NCBI RefSeq assembly: GCF_029906345.1
Contig: NZ_JARYGY010000002.1
Coordinates: 339,901-403,900 of the forward strand
Direction: 5' to 3'
Source: Aquimarina mycalae
GTDB lineage: Bacteria > Bacteroidota > Bacteroidia > Flavobacteriales > Flavobacteriaceae
DNA: 64,000 bases
Of the stretch, positions 9,169 to 18,511 are shown piece by piece. How positions within the stretch are numbered: the first letter of the stretch is position 1; every line of letters begins with the position of its first letter. Under the pieces are notes generated by a model. It did no database searches and had not been told where the DNA came from. It worked only from the letters and a program-made list of their open reading frames with translations. The position numbers and the translations under genes were made by a program.

Positions 9169-10356
9169 TTATATCACTTCCAGCTCCTTACCTACTTTAG
9201 TAAATGCTTTCACTGCTTTTTCAAGGTGTTTACGATCATGTCCAGCTGATAATTGTACTCTAATTCTCGCTTTTCCTTGCGGAACTACTGGATAGAAAAA
9301 TCCAATTACATAAATACCTTCGTCTAACAACTTTGCAGCAAACTCTTGAGCCAATGTTGCTTCATACAACATTACTGGAACTATTGGGTGGTCACCAGGA
9401 ACGATATCAAATCCTGCAGCTGTCATCTCTGATCTAAAATATTTGGTATTTTCTTCTAATTTATCTCTTAGTGATGTGGACGAACTCAATAGGTCTAATA
9501 CCTTGATTGATGCTCCTACAATTGAAGGAGCTACTGTATTAGAAAACAAATAAGGTCTAGAACGTTGTCTTAACATTTCTACAATTTCTTTTCTTGCAGC
9601 AGTAAATCCTCCTGATGCACCACCAAGTGCCTTACCATAGGTACCTGTAATAATATCTATTCGTCCCATTACATTTCGATATTCATGGGTTCCGCGTCCA
9701 GTTTTACCAAGAAAACCTGTAGAGTGGCATTCGTCAATCATGACCATAGCTTTGTACTTATCAGCCAGATCACATATTTTATCTAATTGTGCGATCGTAC
9801 CATCCATAGAAAAAGAACCATCAGTCACTATTAATATTCTTCTAGAACCTTCTGCCGATTGCAATTGTTTTTCTAGGTCAACCATATTATTATGCTCATA
9901 CCTAAAACGTTTTGCTTTACATAAGCGAATTCCATCGATAATAGATGCATGATTTAAGGAGTCTGAAATAATTGCATCTTCTGCGGTAAGAATAGGTTCA
10001 AAAACACCTCCGTTTGCATCAAAAGCTGCTGCATACAAAATACAGTCTTCCATTCCCAAAAATTCTGCAGTTTTATGCTCCAATTCCTTATGAATATCCT
10101 GAGTACCACAAATAAAACGTACTGAAGACAATCCATATCCATGAGAATCGATTGCTTCTTTACCTGCTTTTATAACATCAGGATGTGACGAAAGTCCTAA
10201 GTAATTATTTGCACAAAAATTCAATACATGTTTTGTATTCGTTGTATCTATTTCTGCTCCTTGTGGAGTAGTGATTATCCTTTCGGATTTATATAACCCT
10301 GCAGATTTAATTTCTTCTAATTCTTTTTGTATGTCATTTTTTATATTCGAAAACAT
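9169..10356 (-). CDS. kbl: Glycine C-acetyltransferase (2-amino-3-ketobutyrate CoA ligase)
   Basis: A 395-residue alpha-oxoamine synthase that cleaves 2-amino-3-oxobutyrate with CoA to glycine and acetyl-CoA, the second step of threonine degradation. Recognised by [15 protein letters not shown] at the N terminus, [10 protein letters not shown], and the PLP-lysine segment [14 protein letters not shown]. Length is that of the family. It follows the SDR-type threonine dehydrogenase by 41 bp on the same strand, the classical tdh-kbl pair. Its 3' end lies about 190 bp upstream of the pheA leader peptide. Related enzymes acting on serine or alanine are excluded mainly by this context. Confidence 0.95.
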   Translation of the reverse strand: MFSNIKNDIQKELEEIKSAGLYKSERIITTPQGAEIDTTNTKHVLNFCANNYLGLSSHPDVIKAGKEAIDSHGYGLSSVRFICGTQDIHKELEHKTAEFLGMEDCILYAAAFDANGGVFEPILTAEDAIISDSLNHASIIDGIRLCKAKRFRYEHNNMVDLEKQLQSAEGSRRILIVTDGSFSMDGTIAQLDKICDLADKYKAMVMIDECHSTGFLGKTGRGTHEYRNVMGRIDIITGTYGKALGGASGGFTAARKEIVEMLRQRSRPYLFSNTVAPSIVGASIKVLDLLSSSTSLRDKLEENTKYFRSEMTAAGFDIVPGDHPIVPVMLYEATLAQEFAAKLLDEGIYVIGFFYPVVPQGKARIRVQLSAGHDRKHLEKAVKAFTKVGKELEVI

Positions 10357-10397
10357 GGGTAGTTATTTTTATTATTGTTTGTTTAGAAATAAACTTT

Positions 10398-11372
10398 CTA
10401 AAACATTAGAATTTCTTTATTTCTTGATCCTTTTTTATATTTTTCTTGTAATTTCTGAATCATTACCTCAGTTATGTCTTTCAGATCGAACTTAGGTTTC
10501 CATCCCCAGTCACTGGCTGCAGAAGCGTCATCAATTGATCTAGGCCATCTCGAAGCAATTTCTTGCCTAAAATCTGGCTCATATTTCACTTTAAAATCAG
10601 GATATAATTTACGAATTTCAGCAACAATTTCGGCAGGTGCAAAGCTAATTCCTGCAATATTATAAGAAGTTCTTACATTAATATCTTTTTTTGGTGCATC
10701 CATTAGTTCTATGGTTGCGCGAATTGCATCATCCATAAAAATCATTGGAAGCGTTGCATCTTCTTTTAAAAAACAACTAAATTCTTCTTTTAATACTGCT
10801 TTATGATATATATCTACCGCATAATCGGTTGTTCCTCCACCTGGCAATGATTGATAACCAATAACTCCTGGATATCGAATTGATCTAACATCCAAACCAT
10901 ATCTTAAAAAATAATATTGTGCCCAATTCTCTCCTGCCGCCTTGCTAATGCCATACACCGTTGCTGGATTAAGATAAGCATCATCTGGAGTATTGTCCAA
11001 AGGAGCTCCTTCTCCAAACACTGCTATCGAACTGGGAAAAAACACACGATCAATTTTATTTCTCCTTGAAACTTCGAGCACATTAAATAATGTCTTCATA
11101 TTAATATCCCAAGTAATTAATGGAGTTTCTTCTCCTTTAGCAGATAAAATTGCCGCTAAATGATAAATCTGATTAATCTCATATTTTGTTACAACTTCTT
11201 CAATTCTATTACTATCTGTAGCATCAATTATTTCGAAGATTCCATTATAATTATCTCTTTCTTTAAGATCAGAAGCAATTACATTTTCATCTCCAAACTT
11301 GTTTTTCAACTCTTCTGTAAGTACAGAACCTAATTGCCCATTTGCACCAATTATTAAAATCTTTGTTCCCAT
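10398..11372 (-). CDS. tdh: L-threonine 3-dehydrogenase, SDR/epimerase type
   Basis: A 324-residue extended short-chain dehydrogenase: NAD-binding GANGQLGS near residue 10 and the catalytic YxxxK as YGISKAAGEN. It belongs to the NAD-dependent epimerase-like threonine dehydrogenases characterised from Flavobacterium and other organisms, not to the zinc MDR type. It oxidises threonine to 2-amino-3-oxobutyrate for the Kbl enzyme encoded downstream. It is transcribed divergently from an Lrp/AsnC regulator, and palindromes lie 18-52 bp upstream of its start. Generic annotation as a UDP-sugar epimerase is possible but does not fit the neighbour. Confidence 0.9.
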   Translation of the reverse strand: MGTKILIIGANGQLGSVLTEELKNKFGDENVIASDLKERDNYNGIFEIIDATDSNRIEEVVTKYEINQIYHLAAILSAKGEETPLITWDINMKTLFNVLEVSRRNKIDRVFFPSSIAVFGEGAPLDNTPDDAYLNPATVYGISKAAGENWAQYYFLRYGLDVRSIRYPGVIGYQSLPGGGTTDYAVDIYHKAVLKEEFSCFLKEDATLPMIFMDDAIRATIELMDAPKKDINVRTSYNIAGISFAPAEIVAEIRKLYPDFKVKYEPDFRQEIASRWPRSIDDASAASDWGWKPKFDLKDITEVMIQKLQEKYKKGSRNKEILMF

Positions 11373-11389
11373 ATCCTTTCTTAAAATTT

Positions 11390-11424
11390 TAACACAAATA
11401 AGTGTTATTTACTTACTAAAGTAA
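11390..11424. promoter_or_regulatory. Two adjacent palindromes in the tdh-lrp divergent region
   Basis: TAACAC-N6-GTGTTA (11390-11407) is followed by TTACTT-N4-AAGTAA (11409-11424); both are perfect inverted repeats just upstream of tdh. More copies of AAGTAA or TTACTT occur at about 11437, 11463 and 11534 across the gap. This is the kind of multi-site array Lrp-family proteins bind. The site is inferred to be an operator for the regulator encoded at 11555. In such AT-rich DNA chance palindromes are common. Confidence 0.4.
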
Positions 11425-11554
11425 TAATAGCAACGTTTACTTCCGAATAAAATACATAACTAAGTAATTTTTCCTTTATATTTATATTTTCAAAACTATT
11501 TTTACTTTTAATTATATTTAATTTTATATTTTAAAGTAATTTTTAACCAATAAC

Positions 11555-12016
11555 ATGGAGCAATTAGATCAAACAGATATCACTATTCTTAGAATTTTAC
11601 AAAAGGATTCTAAAAAAACCGCAAAAGAGATTGCCACCATACTTAACCTTACACCTTCTCCTGTATATGAACGCGTAAGACGATTAGAGAAACAGGGGTT
11701 TATTAAAAAGTATGTTGCGATTCTTGATAAGAAACTAATAGATAGATCTATAACCACTATTTGCCAGGTATCTATGCGATATCATAATGAAGCTTTTATT
11801 GAAAAGTTCGAAGAACAAATCCAAAATCTTGATGAAGTCCAGGAATGTTATCATATGGCAGGACAGGTTGATTTTATTTTAAAAATTCATACAAAAAGTC
11901 TTGAAGAGTACCATGATTTTGTAAAAACTAAACTTTCAAAAATTGAGAATATTGGGGTTTTGAATAGTACTTTTGTATTAAAAGAAATCAAACATTCTTC
12001 AGAGTTTTATATTTAG
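11555..12016 (+). CDS. Lrp/AsnC family transcriptional regulator
   Basis: A 153-residue DNA-binding protein. An N-terminal winged helix-turn-helix covers residues 1-60 (LDQTDITILRILQKDSKKTA and LTPSPVYERVRRLEKQGFI), and a C-terminal RAM/AsnC effector domain covers about residues 68-145 (ECYHMAGQVDFILKI, a conserved G-x-x-D segment). It is divergent from tdh-kbl, which suggests it senses an amino acid such as threonine, glycine or leucine and controls threonine catabolism, and possibly its own gene. The ligand is not readable from the sequence. Confidence 0.93.
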   Translation: MEQLDQTDITILRILQKDSKKTAKEIATILNLTPSPVYERVRRLEKQGFIKKYVAILDKKLIDRSITTICQVSMRYHNEAFIEKFEEQIQNLDEVQECYHMAGQVDFILKIHTKSLEEYHDFVKTKLSKIENIGVLNSTFVLKEIKHSSEFYI

Positions 12017-12088
12017 ACTAAAACATAAATGTTACAAAAACTCGTTAGCATAGAAATTTAATTGTCTATTTTTGATAAAAAACACCTC

Positions 12089-12982
12089 ATGTCGATTTCA
12101 GTCTCTAATATTTCAAAGATTTATGATACCCAAAAAGCGCTAAACGAAATTTCTTTTGATATTAAAAAAGGAGAGATTGTTGGCTTTTTAGGCCCTAATG
12201 GTGCTGGAAAATCTACGATGATGAAAATTTTGACAACGTATTTAGATCCATCGGATGGTAATGGATCTGTTAACGGTTTTGATATCAACTCTCAACCAAT
12301 AGAAGTTCAAAGAAGTGTTGGATATCTTCCAGAACACAACCCTTTGTATTTAGATATGTATGTTAGAGAATATCTATCCTTTAATGCTAAAATCTACAAG
12401 ATTTCGAAATCAAGAATAGAAGAAGTAATTAAGTTGACTGGTCTTACTCCAGAAGCAAATAAAAAAGTAAGTCAATTATCTAAAGGATATCGTCAACGGG
12501 TTGGGTTAGCGAGTGCGTTATTACATGATCCGACTGTTCTAATTCTTGACGAACCCACTACAGGATTAGATCCCAATCAATTAGTAGAAATTAGAGAACT
12601 GATAAAGTCAGTTGGAGAAGAAAAGACTGTTTTTCTTTCTACCCATATTATGCAAGAAGTAGAAGCGATGTGTGATCGCGTAATTATTATCAATAAAGGC
12701 GAAATTGTTGCGGATAAAAATTTACATGAAATAACAGATCAAACAGATCAAATTGTAGAAGTTGAATTTGATTATCGAGTTGAAGATGCTTTTTTAATGA
12801 AACTTCCTCATATAAAGGGTGTTAAAAATGTTCACGGATTTGCATATCAACTCACATTTGATACTACTACAGACATGCGTTCTTCAGTTTTTGATTTTGC
12901 CCATGATAACGAATTGAAAATCCTTCAACTCTCTAGAAAGAATAAAGATCTAGAAAGTTTATTCAGAGAACTTACTAGTTAA
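12089..12982 (+). CDS. gldA: Gliding-motility ABC transporter ATP-binding protein GldA
   Basis: A 297-residue ABC ATPase. Walker A is GPNGAGKST, the signature is LSKGYRQRVGLASAL and Walker B is VLILDEPTTGLD; the C-terminal about 80 residues match the accessory domain typical of GldA. The ATG at 12089 was preferred over an in-frame TTG at 12062 because MSISVSNISKIY is the usual GldA N terminus. GldA with GldF and GldG forms an inner-membrane transporter needed for gliding in Flavobacterium; gldF and gldG are not in this window. It is convergent with the receiver protein gene, with 15 bp between stops. A related exporter ATPase cannot be fully excluded. Confidence 0.85.
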   Translation: MSISVSNISKIYDTQKALNEISFDIKKGEIVGFLGPNGAGKSTMMKILTTYLDPSDGNGSVNGFDINSQPIEVQRSVGYLPEHNPLYLDMYVREYLSFNAKIYKISKSRIEEVIKLTGLTPEANKKVSQLSKGYRQRVGLASALLHDPTVLILDEPTTGLDPNQLVEIRELIKSVGEEKTVFLSTHIMQEVEAMCDRVIIINKGEIVADKNLHEITDQTDQIVEVEFDYRVEDAFLMKLPHIKGVKNVHGFAYQLTFDTTTDMRSSVFDFAHDNELKILQLSRKNKDLESLFRELTS

Positions 12983-12997
12983 TTTTAACGAAAAAAA

Positions 12998-13402
12998 TTA
13001 AAAAGCGTTTTCAAAATCGAGTAACACTTCTTTTAGTTTTTTAACAGTAACGGGTTTCACGATATAGTCACTAACACCTTGATATGTTTTTGCCTTTAAA
13101 ACGTCTTCTGGATCAACCGATGAAGAAACTATATAAATAACTATTTTTTTCTCGCAAGGAATTTTAACAAACTCATCTAAAAACTGCCATCCATCCAATA
13201 TTGGCATGTTTAAATCTAGCAAAATAACATCTGGCAAACCTATGTTTGAAGAGATAATTGACGTTAAATTATTCAATGCCTCTTTACCATCTCTGAAAAC
13301 CATCAGACTTTTACAAAACCCTATGAGTTCTATGATTTTTTTGATCCCAAATATAAAAATAGGATCATCATCGATAACACAAGCAATATCTATTTTACTC
13401 AT
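12998..13402 (-). CDS. Single-domain response regulator (receiver only)
   Basis: A 134-residue CheY-like receiver with no output domain. The acidic pocket is VIDDDP, the phospho-acceptor Asp is in ILLDLNMPILDG, and the conserved Lys is in YIVKPVT. It overlaps the last 8 bp of the PAS histidine kinase gene, so the two are translationally coupled and form a cognate pair. Without a DNA-binding domain it would act by protein contact or phosphorelay; the target is unknown. Confidence 0.93.
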   Translation of the reverse strand: MSKIDIACVIDDDPIFIFGIKKIIELIGFCKSLMVFRDGKEALNNLTSIISSNIGLPDVILLDLNMPILDGWQFLDEFVKIPCEKKIVIYIVSSSVDPEDVLKAKTYQGVSDYIVKPVTVKKLKEVLLDFENAF

Positions 13403-15314
13403 ATTTCATGAAAATTTTAAAGGTTGTTCCACTATTTACTTTACTTTCTACTTCTATTCTTCCTCCTATTGCTTCTACTTGATTTTTAGTAATAAATAAT
13501 CCAATCCCTCTAGATTTTTTGATATTAGGGTGAAATGTTTTATACATACCAAATAGCTTTGATCTATGTTTTTTTAAATCTATTCCCAAACCATTATCTT
13601 TAATACTCAATACAACTTCTTGCTTTTCTTTAATTGCACTTAAAGATATATAACTATCTCTTTCATCGGCACTGTACTTAATACCATTGGTAATAAAATT
13701 AAGCAATATACTATCCAAATATGCTGGTATAGCTAATACTTTTATATCTGCATCTACTTCGTTTTTAATAATCACTTTTGATTCAATAGCAATCGCATGT
13801 ACACTTTTTGCAATTAGATCAATAACATCCTTTAATCCTATTGACACTAAACTTTCATCTATTAGCGTATTAATTAGAACAACCTCATTTAAGTGAGAGA
13901 TTGTTTCTGAGAGATTTGTAGATGCTGTCTTAAAAAGTTGAACAATCTCATTATTCTTCATAGCTGGGTTTTCCTGAATGAATAAATCCAAAAGCATCTC
14001 AAAATTACCTGAATGAGATTTAAGATTATGTGAAACTATATGCGCAAAGTTTTTAAGTCTTTTATTCTGATCTTCGGCTACTTTTAATAAAGATTTCAGT
14101 TCTTCTTTTCTTTTTAACTTAGTGATATCTGATGTATGAATCACGATTCCTCCTACTTGATTTTCATTAGAATACCAAGGGCATAACTCCCATGAAATCC
14201 ATTGTATTGTACCATCTTTCTTTTCAATAGATTCTTCCTCGTTTCTAATCACTTCTCCTTCGAGCGATTTTTGATAATTAGATTTCCATTTATTAGCTAT
14301 TTCTGGAAGGACTTGAAAATGTGATTTCCCTAAAATATTGTTATCCTTAATACCATATACTTCAAACCATTTTTTAGAGGCTGCCAAATAGTTCATTTCA
14401 CAATCAAACATTGCCATTGCACTTGGCGTCTGTTCTATAAAAAGTCTATTTCTTTCAAAATCTTTTTTCTTTTTGGTTATTTCTTGATGTGATCCTATCA
14501 TCCATTCAGGATTTCCCTGATCATCCCAACTAATTACTTTTCCTTTATCCAGTACCCATATATATTCACCATTTTTATGTTTCATTCGAGCTTCGCAATC
14601 ATAAATAGCAGTATTTCCAGAAAAATGCTCCTGTAATAGTTTATTAGATTTCTCCAGATCATCTGGGTGCGAATATTTCATCCAAGTATCAATAGAAACA
14701 GGAGATAATTCAGAGAGTGAATATCCAATAATCTGTGCCCATCTCTCATTAAAGATAGTTTCTCCAGTTTGCACGTTCCATCGCCAAGTTCCTAAATCTG
14801 TACCTTCAATAATGTGTTCAAAATCCGATATTTGATTACGAAGATCTTTTTCTGCTTTTTTTAGCTTTGTTATATCTGTATGCGCTCCAAGCATTTTTCT
14901 TGGTGTACCTTGATCGTCTCTTAATATAATCCCTCTACATTGTATCCAAACGGTATGACCTAATTTATGACGATATCTAACAATTTGATCAAATGGATAA
15001 GTTGGATCCTGAGAATGCTTAGAAAAATTAGCATATACTTTTTTTAAATCTTCTTTAAATATTATGTCCTGCCAAGCTGAAGATTTATGAGGCATCTTTG
15101 TAGGGTCATAACCTAATGTTCTCCAAAACCTAGAATTCATCCATTCATTCTCTGGGTTATCAAGATCCCAAAACCATAACCCATCTATTGCTGCTTCTTG
15201 TAAAAATTCAAAAATTGAACTATCTTCTTTAATCAGAGAATACAATTCTTTTTTCAAATAATTTTCTTTATTATCTAAAATAGGATCTGTTTCAATATAT
15301 TTTTTTTCTTTCAT
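13395..15314 (-). CDS. Cytosolic sensor histidine kinase with three PAS domains
   Basis: A 639-residue protein without signal peptide or membrane segment. Three PAS/PAC modules follow each other: about 30-150 (DGLWFWDLDNPEN, ending MLGAHTDITKLKKAE), 160-280 (LGTWRWNVQTGE, ending MIGSHQEITKKK) and 285-405 (ENQVGGIVIHTSDITKLK). A dimerisation/phosphoacceptor segment NFAHIVSHNLKSHSGN comes next, then a HATPase_c domain with N box NFITNGIKYS, G1 DNGLGIDL and SRGIGLFITKN. This layout is common in Bacteroidota. Signal and output are unknown; the receiver protein encoded just downstream is the probable partner. Confidence 0.93.
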   Translation of the reverse strand: MKEKKYIETDPILDNKENYLKKELYSLIKEDSSIFEFLQEAAIDGLWFWDLDNPENEWMNSRFWRTLGYDPTKMPHKSSAWQDIIFKEDLKKVYANFSKHSQDPTYPFDQIVRYRHKLGHTVWIQCRGIILRDDQGTPRKMLGAHTDITKLKKAEKDLRNQISDFEHIIEGTDLGTWRWNVQTGETIFNERWAQIIGYSLSELSPVSIDTWMKYSHPDDLEKSNKLLQEHFSGNTAIYDCEARMKHKNGEYIWVLDKGKVISWDDQGNPEWMIGSHQEITKKKKDFERNRLFIEQTPSAMAMFDCEMNYLAASKKWFEVYGIKDNNILGKSHFQVLPEIANKWKSNYQKSLEGEVIRNEEESIEKKDGTIQWISWELCPWYSNENQVGGIVIHTSDITKLKRKEELKSLLKVAEDQNKRLKNFAHIVSHNLKSHSGNFEMLLDLFIQENPAMKNNEIVQLFKTASTNLSETISHLNEVVLINTLIDESLVSIGLKDVIDLIAKSVHAIAIESKVIIKNEVDADIKVLAIPAYLDSILLNFITNGIKYSADERDSYISLSAIKEKQEVVLSIKDNGLGIDLKKHRSKLFGMYKTFHPNIKKSRGIGLFITKNQVEAIGGRIEVESKVNSGTTFKIFMKYE

Positions 15315-15627
15315 GATGCAATTCTTTAAATTTTAAAACAGGAGATGTCCTAATTAGAAGGGTTACTTCAATTTATGAATTATTACTCATATCTTACTAT
15401 AAAAAAACCTCAATACTTTTACGGTATTAGCATCAAGTTTTTATTATAGAAAAACGAAATAAAGAAACAAGAATTCAAGATAATACTCGTAAAATCAACA
15501 GTATACATGTAGCACTATTAGATATAAAACTTTTTAAAAACTATCTTAGAAGTCCTTTTAATTAAATATTTTTTGGAGGTTTAATAAAATTATTGAGAGA
15601 AATTTCCCCTTTTCAGTGTGGTATTAA
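15315..15627. other. Intergenic region without recognised feature
   Basis: 313 bp between the kinase start and the end of the GIN-domain lipoprotein gene. No open frame, tRNA or convincing terminator is seen. A weak hairpin (AATAC/GTATT on the minus strand, near 15403-15425, followed by T residues) is the only structure. The upstream promoter of the kinase should lie here. Confidence 0.5.
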
Positions 15628-16377
15628 CTATTGAAATATCAATCTTCCTGTAAAAAATTCTTCTACTTCAATAATTGGAGGTCTATTTACAGAAATCACA
15701 TCTCCCGTGCTTAATAGCTCACCTTTTATTGATTGTTGCGGATTCACTATTATCTTATTGGTTCCTCGATGTCGAATATTCACATCCTGAGTTATCAAAC
15801 CTTCTCCTTCAAATCGCCCTGTACCAGATGCGAAAGTAATATTTAAGGTTGTTGTCTCTCCAGATATAAAAAAAGAAGCAATATTATTACCTACTACTGT
15901 AACCATTTCATTATCAAAATTCATAGTAAAAGTACCCGTAGTATTACCTCCATTATCTTCATTAAAATCCTCAGAGATTAGTGAAAGTGAATCATAAGTC
16001 AAAATCCCATCCGAAGAAATATCAAACTGTGTGGCGCTTCTTATTTCAGAAATATTAGGGGCTGTCACAAAAATTTTGGTTTGATTAAAATCTCTTACAA
16101 AATTGCAATCATTAGTATTACTCAAAACTAAACGATCTCCTTCTACAATAGCTGATACCTCTTCTAACAAATTGTCTCCAGTTTCTATAATAACCATGGT
16201 GTCCTGACCTTGCTTAATGATTAACTCAACATTCGGGTTGACTAAAATTCTTGTAAAGTCGGTAACAACTACTTCTTCTCTTATTATATCACCAGTTCTT
16301 TGGAAACAATCTATAGCATTCTCTGTATCACAAGCGATTAGACATAAACTCAATATTATCAGGATTACTTTCTTCAT
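15628..16377 (-). CDS. GIN (DUF2807) domain lipoprotein
   Basis: A 249-residue predicted lipoprotein: signal MKKVILIILSLCLIACD with the lipobox LIAC. The rest is a beta-rich, repetitive GIN-type domain (ILVNPNVELIIKQGQDT, then alternating polar/hydrophobic strands), as in head GIN domain proteins of Bacteroidota. The surface-exposed function is unknown. It overlaps the upstream PagL-like gene by 4 bp (ATGA), so both are translated from one message. Confidence 0.85.
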   Translation of the reverse strand: MKKVILIILSLCLIACDTENAIDCFQRTGDIIREEVVVTDFTRILVNPNVELIIKQGQDTMVIIETGDNLLEEVSAIVEGDRLVLSNTNDCNFVRDFNQTKIFVTAPNISEIRSATQFDISSDGILTYDSLSLISEDFNEDNGGNTTGTFTMNFDNEMVTVVGNNIASFFISGETTTLNITFASGTGRFEGEGLITQDVNIRHRGTNKIIVNPQQSIKGELLSTGDVISVNRPPIIEVEEFFTGRLIFQ

Positions 16378-17468
16378 AATCTGTATCCAATTGAAAATTC
16401 AACTGCCTCAGCCTTGGCGGCATGTGATCTTACGGTAATCGATCCAAACATATTTTTATTAAAATAATATCGTGCTCCAAAACGATTGTATACTTGTCCT
16501 TCAAAATCATAAGGATAATACACATAATACCCCAATTGAGTTAAAATTGATATCTTATTAATTCTTAATTCATGTCCTAAAAACATACCCACTCTTTTTG
16601 AATCTTCATCTCCAGTTGTTCCGTCTTCAAAGCCTCCTGTGGATCTAAAATCAATAAACCTCTCTAATGCTTTGGAAAAGAACAACTCTGCACCTAATTG
16701 AACACTACTTTTTTTATTTAGTCTTTTATCTACAAAAGCACCAAAAGTATAAAACGGGTATTGACCAGAACCAACTACATCGCTTTCATTAACACCTCCA
16801 CGTAGAATAAACCCATAACCTATAGGTTCTGATCCACGAACTTCTCCTTTTTCCTTTTTTACATATTCAGGAAGTTCTGTATCCAATATATAATTAAGGC
16901 CAATATTAAAGATAAAAGTATTCGTACTTTTATTAGGAGCTTTAAAATTTGCATTAGAATAATGAATTACTCCAATTCCTGTTTGTAAACCTAATCCTCC
17001 TATTATGTTTTCTCTCTTAAGGTTTAACATAGCAAATGTAGAGCTCATAAAATGAGAGCCATAGGCAACGTTTCTAAAATTATCATCTTCATCATAAGGA
17101 TTTGTTGTATACGCTAATCCCTGTCCAATCCGCAACATTAAAATACGCTTAAAAAAGTAAAAATTATAGTGTGCATAAAGCCCATAATTTTCTCCTAAAA
17201 ACTCATTATCCATATTTTGATAGATGAAAGACACTCCATAATCAGGAGAGTTATACAGTCGCTGCCATTCTTTACTACCAAAAGTTTTTCGGTTTACTGA
17301 TAATAAAACTCCCGAAGGATGCCCCGTAATCAGATGAGAGATATCAGGGTTGTGCTTCAATATAGTTCCATAGAAATTATTAACATCAAAACTATAGTAT
17401 GGTTTAACTTCCTGAGCAATTGTTGCATAGCCAAGAAGTATTAGTAATAAACAAATCTGTTTTATCAT
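16374..17468 (-). CDS. Outer-membrane acyloxyacyl hydrolase / PagL-like protein
   Basis: A 364-residue exported protein (signal IKQICLLLILLGYATIAQ) with alternating amphipathic strands and a C-terminal strand VEFSIGYRL, as expected of an outer-membrane beta barrel. The N-terminal half (HLITGHPSGVLLSVNRKTFG, NSPDYGVSF) and a central GVIHYSNANF with a conserved His suggest the lipid A 3-O-deacylase (PagL)-like group that flavobacterial genomes label acyloxyacyl hydrolase. It is much longer than classical PagL (about 170 residues), so catalysis on lipid A is inference. The GIN-domain lipoprotein gene overlaps its stop. Confidence 0.65.
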   Translation of the reverse strand: MIKQICLLLILLGYATIAQEVKPYYSFDVNNFYGTILKHNPDISHLITGHPSGVLLSVNRKTFGSKEWQRLYNSPDYGVSFIYQNMDNEFLGENYGLYAHYNFYFFKRILMLRIGQGLAYTTNPYDEDDNFRNVAYGSHFMSSTFAMLNLKRENIIGGLGLQTGIGVIHYSNANFKAPNKSTNTFIFNIGLNYILDTELPEYVKKEKGEVRGSEPIGYGFILRGGVNESDVVGSGQYPFYTFGAFVDKRLNKKSSVQLGAELFFSKALERFIDFRSTGGFEDGTTGDEDSKRVGMFLGHELRINKISILTQLGYYVYYPYDFEGQVYNRFGARYYFNKNMFGSITVRSHAAKAEAVEFSIGYRL

Positions 17469-17518
17469 CCCAGCAAATGTAAGCTAGCACCGTAAAGTTT
17501 CCAAAACCTTAAGAGCAT

Positions 17519-18472
17519 TTAAAACACATTTGCAGCTATTTTTTTGATATTATCAGATTTCCCCATAGAATAGTAATGTAAAACAGGTACTCCATATTCC
17601 ATTAACTCCTTAGATTGTTGTATTGCAAATTCAACACCTACTTCGCGAACTTCTTTATTTGTTTTACAACTTTCTACTGCTCTTACTAATTCATCTGGCA
17701 TATCTAACTTAAATACTTGTGGCAGTAACTGCAAGTGTCTTTTTACTGCTACTGGTTTGATTCCAGGAATGATGGGCACATCTATTCCAGCTTCTCTAGC
17801 TTTCTCTACAAAAGAAAAATATCGTTTATTATCAAAGAACATTTGTGTTACTACATAATCTGCACCAGCATCAACCTTATTCTTTAATCTTCTTATATCT
17901 GAATCCATGGAAGGTGCTTCTAAATGTTTTTCTGGATATCCAGCTACTCCAATACAAAAATCAGATTGATTATCACTTTCTATTACTTCATGTAGAAATC
18001 GCCCGTTATTCATATTTACGATTTGTTCTACAAGTTCATTAGCATAACAATGTCCTCCATTTGTTGGATTAAAATACTTTTCTTCTTTCATAGCATCACC
18101 TCGAAGTGCCATTACATTATCTATTCCTAAATAATGACAATCCACAAGCAAATATTCTGTTTCTTCTTTTGTAAAACCACCACAAAGTACATGCGGAATA
18201 GTATCTACATTATATTTATGAGTTATCGAAGCACAGATTCCAACCGTTCCAGGGCGCATACGTGTAAGCTTTTTATCTAACAACCCTTCTTTATCTATAT
18301 AAATAAATTCTTCTCTAGAAGTGGTAACATCAATAAATGGAGGATTAAACTCCATTAAAGGGTCAATATTATTATATAACTCTTGTATGCTTTTTCCTTT
18401 CTGTGGTGGAATTAATTCGAAAGAAAATAAGGTTTTACCCTTCGCTTTTTTTATATGATCAGTAACCTTCAT
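17519..18472 (-). CDS. metF: 5,10-methylenetetrahydrofolate reductase
   Basis: A 317-residue FAD-dependent TIM-barrel enzyme that makes 5-methyltetrahydrofolate, the methyl donor for MetH. Recognised from FSFELIPPQKG with the catalytic Glu, DVTTSREEF, the VMALRGD flavin-contact segment, and DAGADYVVTQMFFDN. Full length. It begins 39 bp after the large methionine synthase subunit and is the last gene of the SAM-I-controlled metH-metF operon. Confidence 0.96.
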   Translation of the reverse strand: MKVTDHIKKAKGKTLFSFELIPPQKGKSIQELYNNIDPLMEFNPPFIDVTTSREEFIYIDKEGLLDKKLTRMRPGTVGICASITHKYNVDTIPHVLCGGFTKEETEYLLVDCHYLGIDNVMALRGDAMKEEKYFNPTNGGHCYANELVEQIVNMNNGRFLHEVIESDNQSDFCIGVAGYPEKHLEAPSMDSDIRRLKNKVDAGADYVVTQMFFDNKRYFSFVEKAREAGIDVPIIPGIKPVAVKRHLQLLPQVFKLDMPDELVRAVESCKTNKEVREVGVEFAIQQSKELMEYGVPVLHYYSMGKSDNIKKIAANVF

Positions 18473-18511
18473 TTTTAGTATTTAGTTCTCAGTTGGTAAT
18501 TTCCTTCTTAT

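Noticed and set aside
15403..15425. Hairpin followed by T residues upstream of the PAS kinase gene
   Set aside because: The stem is only five pairs with a long loop and there is no leader peptide or other context; chance is likely in this AT-rich gap.
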